Source: Candidatus Margulisiibacteriota bacterium (lineage in GTDB: Bacteria > Margulisbacteria > WOR-1 > O2-12-FULL-45-9 > XYB2-FULL-48-7). From it: a stretch of 16,956 nt of DNA. The position numbers and the translations under genes are program-made. Shown one piece after another: positions 1 through 6,758 of the stretch. A model generated the notes under the pieces. The model was not told the DNA's origin, searched no databases, and saw nothing but the letters and a program-made list of their open reading frames with translations. How positions within the stretch are numbered: the stretch's first letter is position 1; every line of letters starts with the position of its first letter. The DNA lies in contig JAQUOB010000002.1 of assembly GCA_028717325.1 (NCBI GenBank), forward strand, positions 1 to 16,956, read 5' to 3'.

Positions 1-407
1 AGAAAAGCTTCCGGCCGGAGTTCCTCAACCGGGTGGATGAAGCGATCGTTTTCCGTCCTCTCTCCAAAGAAGACCTGGAGACCATAGTCGACATCATGAT
101 CCGGGACGTCAACGAGCGCCTGGAGGAGAAGGGCTTCCTGCTGACCCTGACCGCGAAGGCGAAAAAATATCTGGTCGGCAAGAGCTATGATCCCAAATTC
201 GGCGCCCGGCCGCTGCGCCGCGCGATCGAAGAATATATCGAAGACCCCCTTTCCGACCAGGTCCTGCGCGGCAAGTTTGTCTACGGCACGGAGATCAAGG
301 GCGACATCAAGAAAGATGAGTTCGTCTTTGCCGGTAAGCCGCGCAAGATCAAGGATATAGTGCCCGAAGCGAAGCCCCAGAAAAAACTTCAGGACGCCTC
401 AAGGTAG
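1..407 (+). CDS. clpC: ATP-dependent Clp protease ATP-binding subunit ClpC, C-terminal part (5' end outside window)
   Basis: This is the last ~134 codons of a Hsp100/Clp AAA+ unfoldase, which hands substrates to the ClpP peptidase in the cytoplasm. Reading frame 3 is open from the window edge and starts with KSFRPEFLNRVDE, the block seen near the end of the second AAA+ module in ClpB/ClpC. The small D2 subdomain follows, with the sensor-2 motif FGARPLRR and then AIEEYIEDPLSDQVL. A short basic tail (KPQKKLQDASR) ends at TAG 405-407. The GTG at 33 is the internal Val codon of NRVDE, not a start. ClpC is preferred over ClpB because radA follows only 8 nt downstream, and a clpC-radA order is common in Gram-positive bacteria and relatives. 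The N-terminal domain that would separate ClpC, ClpB and ClpE is not visible. Confidence 0.9.
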   Translation, partial: KSFRPEFLNRVDEAIVFRPLSKEDLETIVDIMIRDVNERLEEKGFLLTLTAKAKKYLVGKSYDPKFGARPLRRAIEEYIEDPLSDQVLRGKFVYGTEIKGDIKKDEFVFAGKPRKIKDIVPEAKPQKKLQDASR

Positions 408-415
408 CGATCCCC

Positions 416-1780
416 ATGCCTAAGCCCGAAACAAAATTTGTCTGCCAGGCCTGTGGCCAGGACTTTCCCCGCTGGTCCGGGCAGTGCGCTTCATGCGGGG
501 AATGGAACACACTGACGGAAGAACTTCAAACTTCAAGTTTCAAACTTCAAAACAAACACCAGATCCAAAATCAGAAACAGGAAAAACCGATCGCGATCAC
601 GGATGTTGATTTCCGGGTTGAAGAAAGAATGCCGACCGGCCTGGCGGAACTGGATCGGGTGTTGGGCGGTGGAGTGGTGGCCGGCTCGGCTGTTCTGGTG
701 GCCGGCGAGCCCGGCATCGGCAAATCGACCATGATGCTGCAAACGGCCGAGGCCCTGGCTAAAAAGTCCAGAGTGCTCTACGTTTCCGGCGAGGAATCGG
801 TTAAACAGATACGCCTGCGGGCGGAACGGTTAGGGACGCTCTCTAAAAATTTGATCCTTTTGCCGGAAACCAATCTCTTTGCGATAGAAAATTCAATTAA
901 CGAGGTCAAGCCGAGTTTTGTCGTCATCGATTCGATCCAGACGCTGTTTCGCGAAGATGTTGCCTCGGCGGCCAGCTCCGTCGCGCAGGTCCGGGAGTGC
1001 GCCGCTTACCTCGTCAGGATCGCCAAGACGACCGGCATCCCGATCTTTATCGTCGGCCACGCGACCAAAGAAGGGACGGTCGCCGGCCCGCGCGTGCTGG
1101 AGCACGTGGTTGACACTGTCCTCTATTTTGAAGGCGAACAACACAAACAATACCGGCTGCTGCGTGCGACCAAAAACCGCTTCGGCTCGACGCAGGAAGT
1201 CGGCATCTTCGAAATGAAGGAGAACGGGCTGGCCGAAGTCGCCAATCCATCGGAACTGTTTCTGTCGGAACGGGCGGAAGCTTCGCCCGGCTCGGTCATC
1301 ACGGCGGCGATCGAAGGGACGCGCCCTCTGCTCGTAGAAATTCAAGCCCTGGTCGCGCCGACCAAAATGGCTTATCCGATCAGGAAGGCGACGGGGGTCG
1401 ACTACAATCGGGTTTCTATCATTATTGCCGTGCTGGAGCGGCACCTGGGTTTTAAATTGTCTTCGATGGACGTCTACGTCAACGCCGCCGGCGGCGTCCG
1501 CACGGTCGAGCCGGCTATCGATCTGCCGATCGCCCTGGCGATCGCTTCGGGTTATAAAAACAAGCTGATCGATCACGGGGCGATGGCGATCGGTGAGATC
1601 GGCTTGGCGGGAGAACTGCGCTCGGTCAACCACATCGAACAAAGGGTCAGGGAAGCGGAAAAGTTAGGCTTTAAAACAGTTTATCTGCCCGCCGCGAACG
1701 TGAAAGAGCTAAAGAAAGCAAAAATAAAGCTGGCCGGAGCCGCTTCGATCAAGGATGCGCTGACAGCAGCCTTGCAATAG
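416..1780 (+). CDS. radA: DNA repair protein RadA
   Basis: RadA is a RecA-like, DnaB-type ATPase that promotes branch migration during recombinational repair. The 454-aa length is normal. An N-terminal zinc finger uses C10, C13, C24 and C27 (CQACG and CASCG). Walker A GEPGIGKST lies at 97-105, the RadA signature KNRFG at 253-257, and a Lon-protease-like C-terminal domain at about 280-454. The ATG at 416 puts the zinc finger at the usual position; a weak AAGG (401-404) lies upstream. The gene sits 8 nt after clpC and is probably co-transcribed. The linker at residues ~36-55 is unusually rich in Gln, Lys and Asn and is encoded partly by a heptanucleotide array (522-549). The last 32 nt overlap the 3' end of the opposing plsC. 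Confidence 0.97.
   Translation: MPKPETKFVCQACGQDFPRWSGQCASCGEWNTLTEELQTSSFKLQNKHQIQNQKQEKPIAITDVDFRVEERMPTGLAELDRVLGGGVVAGSAVLVAGEPGIGKSTMMLQTAEALAKKSRVLYVSGEESVKQIRLRAERLGTLSKNLILLPETNLFAIENSINEVKPSFVVIDSIQTLFREDVASAASSVAQVRECAAYLVRIAKTTGIPIFIVGHATKEGTVAGPRVLEHVVDTVLYFEGEQHKQYRLLRATKNRFGSTQEVGIFEMKENGLAEVANPSELFLSERAEASPGSVITAAIEGTRPLLVEIQALVAPTKMAYPIRKATGVDYNRVSIIIAVLERHLGFKLSSMDVYVNAAGGVRTVEPAIDLPIALAIASGYKNKLIDHGAMAIGEIGLAGELRSVNHIEQRVREAEKLGFKTVYLPAANVKELKKAKIKLAGAASIKDALTAALQ
522..549. repeat. Heptanucleotide tandem array inside radA
   Basis: Four 7-nt units in phase: AACTTCA (522-528), AACTTCA (529-535), AGTTTCA (536-542), AACTTCA (543-549). A more degenerate A/C-rich stretch follows to about 580. 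The array encodes part of the linker between the zinc finger and the ATPase core, a region that varies in length within the RadA family. Confidence 0.85.
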
Positions 1781-2468
1781 TCTCTCTGACTTCTTCGACT
1801 TTTTCGTCGTACTCTTTTTCGTCTTTTATATAGATCGGCTGGCCGACGGAGAGCCTGACCCGGCTGGGGTTAACTAAATAAGTCCCTCTCGGCATGATGT
1901 TATAACTGCCTGAGATGGCGATCGGGATTACCGGCGCCCCGGATTTCAACGCCGCCATCAGACTGCCCCGCTTAAACTTGCCGAGCGAGCCGTCGCGGCT
2001 GCGCGTCCCCTCCGGAAAGACCATGACCGATTCGCCCGACTTTAGTATCTCCACTATTTTTTCCAGGGTCTTGTAAGCGGAGAGGACGGCCTCCCGATCG
2101 ATCGAAAAATAACCGGCCTGGCGCAGGTACCAACCGAAAATCGGGACCTTGAACAGCTCTTTTTTGATGGCAAAGCGGAAATAGACCGGCAAATAGCCCA
2201 GGAGGATCGGGATGTCCGCCGCGCCCTGATGATTGGCGACGAGGATCAACGGTTTATTGGGCGGAATATTTTGCAGGCCAAACGTTTCTACTTTCATGCC
2301 CGAAAAGAAGGCGATAAATCTCGACCAGTAGTGAGCGGCAGCCTGGAAGAGGCGGGTTTTTGGCCTGACGAAAGGGAGAAAGCAAAAAGTGATGACGAGC
2401 CCCACGAAATAGCTGATGAAAACCAGCAGAAAAAGAAAGCCGGTGTGTATAACCCGCAAAATTATCAT
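1749..2468 (-). CDS. plsC: 1-acyl-sn-glycerol-3-phosphate acyltransferase (PlsC/LPLAT family)
   Basis: This enzyme acylates lysophosphatidic acid to phosphatidic acid at the inner face of the membrane, in phospholipid synthesis. The 239-aa protein has a hydrophobic N-terminal anchor (about residues 9-34). The catalytic NHX4D motif is NHQGAAD with H80 and D85. Motif III is FPEGTRSRDG (151-160), followed by the VIPIAISG block. Length and motif spacing are normal. The ATG at 2468 directly precedes the hydrophobic anchor. An extended -10 (TGC-TATACT) ends exactly 7 nt upstream of the A, so the transcript is probably leaderless. The TGA stop lies 32 nt inside the 3' end of radA on the other strand. 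Confidence 0.95.
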   Translation of the reverse strand: MIILRVIHTGFLFLLVFISYFVGLVITFCFLPFVRPKTRLFQAAAHYWSRFIAFFSGMKVETFGLQNIPPNKPLILVANHQGAADIPILLGYLPVYFRFAIKKELFKVPIFGWYLRQAGYFSIDREAVLSAYKTLEKIVEILKSGESVMVFPEGTRSRDGSLGKFKRGSLMAALKSGAPVIPIAISGSYNIMPRGTYLVNPSRVRLSVGQPIYIKDEKEYDEKVEEVRETIARLLSAHP

Positions 2469-2474
2469 GGCTAA

Positions 2475-2503
2475 AGTATAGCAAGGATAGAGTAATTTCT
2501 AAA
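2475..2503 (-). promoter_or_regulatory. plsC promoter, predicted leaderless
   Basis: On the minus strand: -35 TTTAGA (2503-2498; 4/6 to TTGACA), 17-bp spacer, -10 TATACT (2480-2475) preceded by TGC, an extended -10. The next six bases run straight into the ATG at 2468, so the predicted transcription start is the A of the start codon. Confidence 0.6.
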
Positions 2504-2547
2504 GTCGCCTGCAATTTTGCAAAAGAAAAATCGATAAATAAGGGAGA

Positions 2548-2759
2548 TGGATTTTCGAATTGAAGAAATGAGCAGCGCCAGTCAGCTTGAGCGGGCCCAG
2601 TTGAGAAGCCCCAGTCCGCGTTGTCTCTATGACACCACGAAGACGTGCTGTTCTCCTCGAACCAAGTTCCACGGTTGTAACGGCTGCAGCCGCCTGAACA
2701 CCAAATCGGCCATCAGCAACCTGTTTCAAATAATAAGAAGAATGGCGGCTGATCTTTTT
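2548..2759 (+). ncRNA. Candidate structured non-coding RNA, 6S-like (gene-poor stretch 2469-2757)
   Basis: This stretch between two minus-strand genes has no recognisable protein. The plus strand can form a rod. GCGGGC (2591-2596) faces GCCGC (2689-2693). CAGU plus CGUUG (2612-2623) faces UAACGGCUG (2678-2686). An apical hairpin has CACG-AAGA-CGUG (2636-2647) extended by GACA/UGUU across a C-C mismatch. A small GAAC-CAA-GUUC hairpin (2659-2669) lies on the 3' side, as in the central bubble of E. coli 6S RNA. From memory, the segments around GCGGGCC and GAACCAAG resemble E. coli ssrS. A 3' candidate terminator is ATCAGC (2712-2717) with GCTGAT (2748-2753), then C and five Ts, though its loop is long. 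No good plus-strand promoter was found. The apical arm is shorter than in classic 6S, so the family call is tentative. Confidence 0.35.
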
Positions 2760-3756
2760 AATCTTCCAGCGGGAGAACCCGGCCAATTTCCTCCCGGGAA
2801 GTAACGCCTCGCTCGACCTTCAAAGCGGCGTCTTGTTTTAGCGTTCTCATGCCGGCGGACGGAGCGCAGCCGGCCATAACTTCATATATACCCGTTCTGC
2901 CTTTATAGCCCTCCGGAGCAATTTTTCTTATCAGCCGCTGGGCAACCACGCCGATGACGGTCGCCTCAACCAGGTATTTTTCTATTCCCATTTCCATCAG
3001 GCGCGTCGCGGCCGAGGGTGCGTCATTGGTGTGGAGCGTCGAAAAAACCAGATGGCCGGTCAGCGCCGATTGGATCGCGATCCTGGCAGTTTCGAGATCC
3101 CTGATCTCGCCGATCATAATAATATCGGGATCCTGGCGCAGGATACTGCGCAGGCCGCGCGCGAAGGTTAAGCCGGATTTGGCGTTGACCTGGATCTGGT
3201 TGATGCCGGGCAGCTGGTATTCGATCGGGTCTTCGACCGTCATGATGTTCACTTCTTTCGAATTTAACTGCGAGAGGGTGGCGTAGAGGGTGGTCGTTTT
3301 GCCCGAGCCGGTCGGCCCGGTGACCAGGACGATCCCGCTTTTTTTCTCAATGATTTTCTCATAGAGTAAAAGCGATTCTTTGGTCAGGCCGAGTTCCTCG
3401 AGATTCAGGTGAACGTGGCGGCGATTGAGCAGGCGCAGGACGATCTTTTCGCCGTGAATGGTCGGAATGGTCGAGACCCGCAGGTCGAACTGGTTTTTGC
3501 CGATCTTCAGATCGCTGCGGCCGTCCTGGGGCAGGCGGCTTTCCGCGATGTCAAGATTGACCATGACCTTAACGCGGGAGATCAGCGCGGCTTGTTTTCC
3601 CTTGTGGACCGGGGCGCTTTCCTGCAGCAGGCCGTCGACCCGGTAGCGGACACGGACATAATCTTCCCGCGGCTCGAGATGGATGTCCGAAGCGTGAAGT
3701 TCAACCGCCTGGGCCAGGATTTCGTCAAGCAGGGAAACGATGCCATTGCTTTCCAT
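2758..3756 (-). CDS. Minimal GspE/PilB-type secretion/pilus assembly ATPase
   Basis: This is a hexameric ATPase family member that powers type IV pilus or type II secretion pseudopilus assembly at the inner membrane. At 332 aa it is far shorter than PilB/GspE (~550 aa). It begins directly at the N2 domain (LHASDIHLEP, RYRVDG, SRLPQDGR). Walker A is GPTGSGKTTT, the Asp box TVEDPIEYQLPGINQIQVN, Walker B IMIGEIRD and the His box FSTLHTNDAPSA. It lacks the N-terminal MshEN domain. The tetracysteine zinc segment normally between QRLIRK and GYKGRTGIYE is gone, and the block after GIYEV is shortened. An in-frame TGA four codons upstream excludes a longer form. Motifs fit GspE/PilB better than PilT. 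No other pilus gene is in the window; it lies 59 nt downstream of aroE. Confidence 0.88.
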   Translation of the reverse strand: MESNGIVSLLDEILAQAVELHASDIHLEPREDYVRVRYRVDGLLQESAPVHKGKQAALISRVKVMVNLDIAESRLPQDGRSDLKIGKNQFDLRVSTIPTIHGEKIVLRLLNRRHVHLNLEELGLTKESLLLYEKIIEKKSGIVLVTGPTGSGKTTTLYATLSQLNSKEVNIMTVEDPIEYQLPGINQIQVNAKSGLTFARGLRSILRQDPDIIMIGEIRDLETARIAIQSALTGHLVFSTLHTNDAPSAATRLMEMGIEKYLVEATVIGVVAQRLIRKIAPEGYKGRTGIYEVMAGCAPSAGMRTLKQDAALKVERGVTSREEIGRVLPLED

Positions 3757-3761
3757 GTAAT

Positions 3762-3791
3762 AATTTCAGCAATTTCATTGCCACGCTTAAG
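3762..3791 (-). repeat. 30-nt upstream element, copy 1 (before the pilus ATPase)
   Basis: On the minus strand this element matches topA upstream positions 15482-15511 at 27 of 30 bases. Its core is the inverted repeat GCAAT-GAA-ATTGC, flanked by AGCGTG and TGAAATT. The element ends 5 nt before the ATPase ATG. It also contains TGC-TGAAAT, which could be an extended -10 placed six bases before the ATG. Confidence 0.6.
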
Positions 3792-3815
3792 GGGCAGACA
3801 AAGGGCGGAATTTCG

Positions 3816-4661
3816 TCAGCGCAGAGCTTTTTGAGCGGCGGCCCACATCGTCTCAACCGGGGCTTCTTCGCCGGTGAAGATCGTGAAAGATAAGGCGCCT
3901 TGTCTGACCAGCATGCCCAGGCCGGAAACAGTTTTGCAACCGGCGACTCTAGCGGCTTTCAGCAGTTTGGTCTCGGCCGGATTATAAACAAGATCGTAGA
4001 CGAGCAGGGATTTGGGTAATTTTATCTTATCGGGCAGGGGACTTTTATCAACGGCGGGGTGCATGCCGATCGGCGTCGCGTTGACCAAGAGATCGGCCGC
4101 CGCGATCTCCGACTTGAGGGAGAGACTGTCGATCTTTGACCAGCCGCATTTGGTTTTGGATAGGCCGTTGACATATTCCGCCAGGTCTTTGGCTTTGTCT
4201 TCAAAAATATCGGAAATATATAATGAAGCAACTTCGACTTCGGCCAGCATCGTGGAAACGGCGCGGCTGGCCCCGCCCGCACCCAACACCACCGCCTTTT
4301 TCCCTTTCGGGTCAAAGCCGGCATCTTCTTTCAGCGATTCGATAAAGCCGGGGCCGTCGGTGTTATAGCCGACCAGTTCGCCGTCCTGATTGACGACCGT
4401 GTTGACGGCGCCGATCGTGCGGGCGAGCTTGGTCACGTCATCGAGCAGAGGGACGATCGTTTCTTTGTGCGGGATAGTCACGTTAAAACCCGCGATGTGG
4501 AGCGCGCGCAGTCCGGGCAGGGCCTCTTTCAGGTCCGCCGGCTCGACTTCGAAGGGGATGTATTCATAGTCAAGGCCGAGTTCCTTAAAAGCCGCGTTGT
4601 GCATGGCCGGGGAAACGCTGTGGCCTAAGGGATAACCGATAATGCCGACTATTTTGCGCAT
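3816..4661 (-). CDS. aroE: Shikimate dehydrogenase
   Basis: AroE reduces 3-dehydroshikimate to shikimate in the cytoplasm. The 281-aa length is typical. The N-terminal substrate domain has GYPLGHSVSPAMHN (9-22), the catalytic Lys in NVTIPHK (K66) and Asp in NTDG (D102). The Rossmann loop is GAGGASRA (127-134). After the next beta-strand, where NADP-dependent AroE usually has NRT, this protein reads ISDIFEDKA with D151, which suggests NAD preference. The C-terminal G-L-GMLVRQGA block is present. It lies 7 nt after the transporter gene and may be read through from it, but a TGA-TATACT extended -10 in the transporter's last codons could give it its own, nearly leaderless, promoter. Confidence 0.96.
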   Translation of the reverse strand: MRKIVGIIGYPLGHSVSPAMHNAAFKELGLDYEYIPFEVEPADLKEALPGLRALHIAGFNVTIPHKETIVPLLDDVTKLARTIGAVNTVVNQDGELVGYNTDGPGFIESLKEDAGFDPKGKKAVVLGAGGASRAVSTMLAEVEVASLYISDIFEDKAKDLAEYVNGLSKTKCGWSKIDSLSLKSEIAAADLLVNATPIGMHPAVDKSPLPDKIKLPKSLLVYDLVYNPAETKLLKAARVAGCKTVSGLGMLVRQGALSFTIFTGEEAPVETMWAAAQKALR

Positions 4662-4668
4662 ATTTTAT

Positions 4669-6672
4669 TTAGTATATCACATTCGGCGAAGGATCGATCG
4701 GCAGGATGAACAACGGAATACCCTCTTTGTGCAGGCGCTCCTGCACGGCGAACAGGGTGTAGTTGTGGAGCAGTTTGGGCATCAGCGAATTCTTGGGAAA
4801 GACGATCTGGCCGCCGAAGAAAGTGGAGTGGGGATAGGTTTCTTTTAATTTATGGGCAGCCGCGGAAACTTCCTCGACCGTATCGATACCGAAAAGGCTG
4901 ATCCCTTCGGCATGATAGCCGTGACGCCTCATCAGATTGACGTAGCGGCCGACCTCGTTCTGGACTTTCTTTTTGACTTTGTCGACATCGGCGCTGCCCC
5001 GGAGCGCCGCCGCGTCGATCAGGCCGACCTGGACAAAAACGAAATTCTTGAAGACGGGGCCGAAGGAATGGAAGATGGCAAAAATAGTTTTGAGCCCGAT
5101 GCCGGTGAAGTCCTTGACCAGGATGACCGCGGTCTTGTCGTTGGGATCGAACTTCGCGTCCTTTGTGCTTTGGACCGGTATCTGCTTGACCGGCTGCGAT
5201 GATTCAACTTCATCCACCAGCGGTTCAAGTTTCTTGATCTGAATACTGTGTATGTCATAGTTGGCTTTAATAATGAACAGTAAAACGACCAAAGTGCCGG
5301 TGATCACCAGCGTTATCCAGCCGCCCTCATGGAATTTAATAATTACCACGGAAAGAAGAATAAAACTGGTCAAGGCTAAGCCCACACCATTGATCATGAA
5401 TTTGCCGAACCATCTTCGCACCGTAGTTCGAGAATTCCACCAATGCCTGACCATGCCGAGTTGAGACAGGCAGAAAGTGATGAATACGTTGATGCTGTAA
5501 AGAACGATCAGATAACCGACCGAACCGTTGGTCACAACCATCAGGATCAGCGCACCGATCCCCATTATTAGAATGCCGTTCATGGTCACGAGACGATCGG
5601 ACAAAAGAGCAAACCTTTTAGGGATCCAATGATCGGCAGCCATGCTGGCCAGCACCCGTGGCCCGTCGAGAAAGCCGGCCTGGGCGGCGACGAAAAGAAT
5701 GGCGGCTTCGGAGACCAGTGTGATCAAAACGAAGATCAGTCCGTAGATGCCCCAGCTGACGACCACCTTATTGAACAAAACGGCATTCAGCGTTTTGCCA
5801 AATTCCGGCTGCACGTTATAGAGCGCATAGGCGAACATCAGGCCGAGGACGATTGAAGCCAGGGAGATAACCATATAGGTCATGGTTTGTCGGGCGGTTT
5901 TTACCTTGGGTTCTCTCAAGATCGGCAGACCGTTGCTGACCGCTTCGATCCCGGTATAGGTTCCGGCCCCCATGCTGTAAGCGCGCATGATCAGAAAGAA
6001 CATGCCGAAAAAACCGACTTCGGAAATCGAGGATTTTATGTCAACGACAGTCGAGCGCACGACTTCCGGCAACCCAAAAACGTGTGAGCCGAGCGCGTAG
6101 AGGATAACGATCGCATGAGTTCCGATAAAGATCAAAAAGATAGGAAGTAAAACAATCACAGATTCTCTAACCCCACGCAGGTTCAAAAAGATCAGAAAGA
6201 CCAGGGCGGCGACCGCGAACCAGAGTTTAAAGACGACCCATTCGGGCGGCAAAAAACTAAAGAGCGCATCGGCCCCGCTGGCGATCGAGAGGGTGATCGT
6301 TAAAATATAGTCGACCAGAAGCGCACAGCCGGAGACCATGCCGATATTGGGAGAAAGCAGATTGCTGGCGACAATGTAGCCGCCGCCGCCGGTCGGGAAC
6401 AATTCAACGATCTGTGAATAACTCTCACTGATTATTAAGATGGTCAGGGCGGTCGCCAGGGCGACGATCAGACCGAGAAAAGGATGTTTCCCTAAAGCAA
6501 TAAAGGCCTCCGCGGGGCCGTAGCAGGAGGACGAAATGCCGTCCGCCCCCAGTCCGACCCAGGCAAAAAAGGCGATCAGCGAGATGTTGTGAAAAACGGA
6601 TTGATCGAGCGGATTCCTCGCTTCACCAATAAAAATTCTTTTAATTCTACCCAGAAAAGAGGTTTTTGCCAT
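4669..6672 (-). CDS. KimA-like APC-superfamily potassium transporter (often annotated amino acid permease)
   Basis: This is a 667-aa inner-membrane transporter with about 12 hydrophobic segments followed by a soluble C-terminal region (about residues 480-667). The first membrane segment reads GADGISSSCYG, placing D44 and Y51 with the spacing of D36 and Y43, residues I recall as potassium ligands in Bacillus subtilis KimA. The segment ELFPTGGGGYIVASNLL...GCALLVDYILTITLSIASGADA is characteristic of the KimA/YdaO group rather than of classical amino acid permeases. KimA imports potassium with protons and is controlled by c-di-AMP in Firmicutes. Substrate here is inferred. The ATG at 6672 is preceded by an extended -10. 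It is first in a minus-strand run with aroE 7 nt behind. Confidence 0.85.
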   Translation of the reverse strand: MAKTSFLGRIKRIFIGEARNPLDQSVFHNISLIAFFAWVGLGADGISSSCYGPAEAFIALGKHPFLGLIVALATALTILIISESYSQIVELFPTGGGGYIVASNLLSPNIGMVSGCALLVDYILTITLSIASGADALFSFLPPEWVVFKLWFAVAALVFLIFLNLRGVRESVIVLLPIFLIFIGTHAIVILYALGSHVFGLPEVVRSTVVDIKSSISEVGFFGMFFLIMRAYSMGAGTYTGIEAVSNGLPILREPKVKTARQTMTYMVISLASIVLGLMFAYALYNVQPEFGKTLNAVLFNKVVVSWGIYGLIFVLITLVSEAAILFVAAQAGFLDGPRVLASMAADHWIPKRFALLSDRLVTMNGILIMGIGALILMVVTNGSVGYLIVLYSINVFITFCLSQLGMVRHWWNSRTTVRRWFGKFMINGVGLALTSFILLSVVIIKFHEGGWITLVITGTLVVLLFIIKANYDIHSIQIKKLEPLVDEVESSQPVKQIPVQSTKDAKFDPNDKTAVILVKDFTGIGLKTIFAIFHSFGPVFKNFVFVQVGLIDAAALRGSADVDKVKKKVQNEVGRYVNLMRRHGYHAEGISLFGIDTVEEVSAAAHKLKETYPHSTFFGGQIVFPKNSLMPKLLHNYTLFAVQERLHKEGIPLFILPIDPSPNVIY
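4671..4679 (-). promoter_or_regulatory. aroE extended -10 promoter element
   Basis: Minus strand TGA-TATACT, identical over nine bases to the element before aroA (12101-12109). It overlaps the last codons and stop of the transporter gene. The predicted start is ~3 nt before the aroE ATG. No convincing -35 was seen, as can be the case with extended -10 promoters. Confidence 0.45.
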
Positions 6673-6687
6673 AGCACTAAGCTTGAT

Positions 6688-6696
6688 ATCATAGCA
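6688..6696 (-). promoter_or_regulatory. Transporter gene promoter (extended -10)
   Basis: Minus strand TGC-TATGAT, an extended -10. The hexamer 17 bp upstream (CTGCAA) matches TTGACA at only 3/6. The predicted start gives a ~9-nt leader before the ATG at 6672. The full divergent intergenic region (6673-6758, 86 bp) is too short for a ydaO-type c-di-AMP riboswitch. Confidence 0.5.
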
Positions 6697-6710
6697 CTTT
6701 CCGCATTAAA

Positions 6711-6739
6711 TTGCAGTTACGGCCGCCTGATGTTATAAT
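6711..6739 (+). promoter_or_regulatory. Promoter of the citrate synthase-like/purE/apgM operon
   Basis: -35 TTGCAG (6711-6716), 17-bp spacer, consensus -10 TATAAT (6734-6739). The predicted start is near 6746. The -35 overlaps a TTG that could be mistaken for a start codon; the promoter position shows that the gene begins at 6759. Confidence 0.75.
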
Positions 6740-6749
6740 AAAACAGCTG

Positions 6750-6754
6750 GGAGG
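6750..6754 (+). promoter_or_regulatory. Ribosome binding site fixing the 6759 start
   Basis: GGAGG, four bases before the ATG at 6759. It is one of only two strong Shine-Dalgarno sites in the window, the other being before topA. Confidence 0.8.
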
Positions 6755-6758
6755 ACGT

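Noticed and set aside
893..1642. Long minus-strand ORF opposite radA (249 aa)
   Set aside because: It is a mirror of radA codon bias, with Arg/Asp-rich composition and no motif.
1797..1826. Repeated CTTTTTCGTC near the 3' end of plsC
   Set aside because: It has only two copies 15 nt apart, explained by an acidic/Lys-rich coding stretch (DEKEYDEK), and it does not fit the 7-nt phasing of the other arrays.
2499..2786. Minus-strand 95-aa ORF in the same region
   Set aside because: It overlaps the ATPase end in another frame, shows no motif and has weaker third-position GC than the neighbouring genes.
2547..2804. Plus-strand 85-aa ORF with several cysteines (CLYDTTKTCC, CNGC)
   Set aside because: It overlaps the end of the pilus ATPase by 47 nt, its purine-rich AGGGAG directly touches the ATG, it matches no family I know, and the same bases fold as a rod-like RNA. 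A small protein cannot be excluded.
6711..6758. Longer TTG-started form of the citrate synthase-like protein
   Set aside because: The TTG lies inside the -35 box; TATAAT and GGAGG follow it, and family similarity begins at the 6759 ATG.
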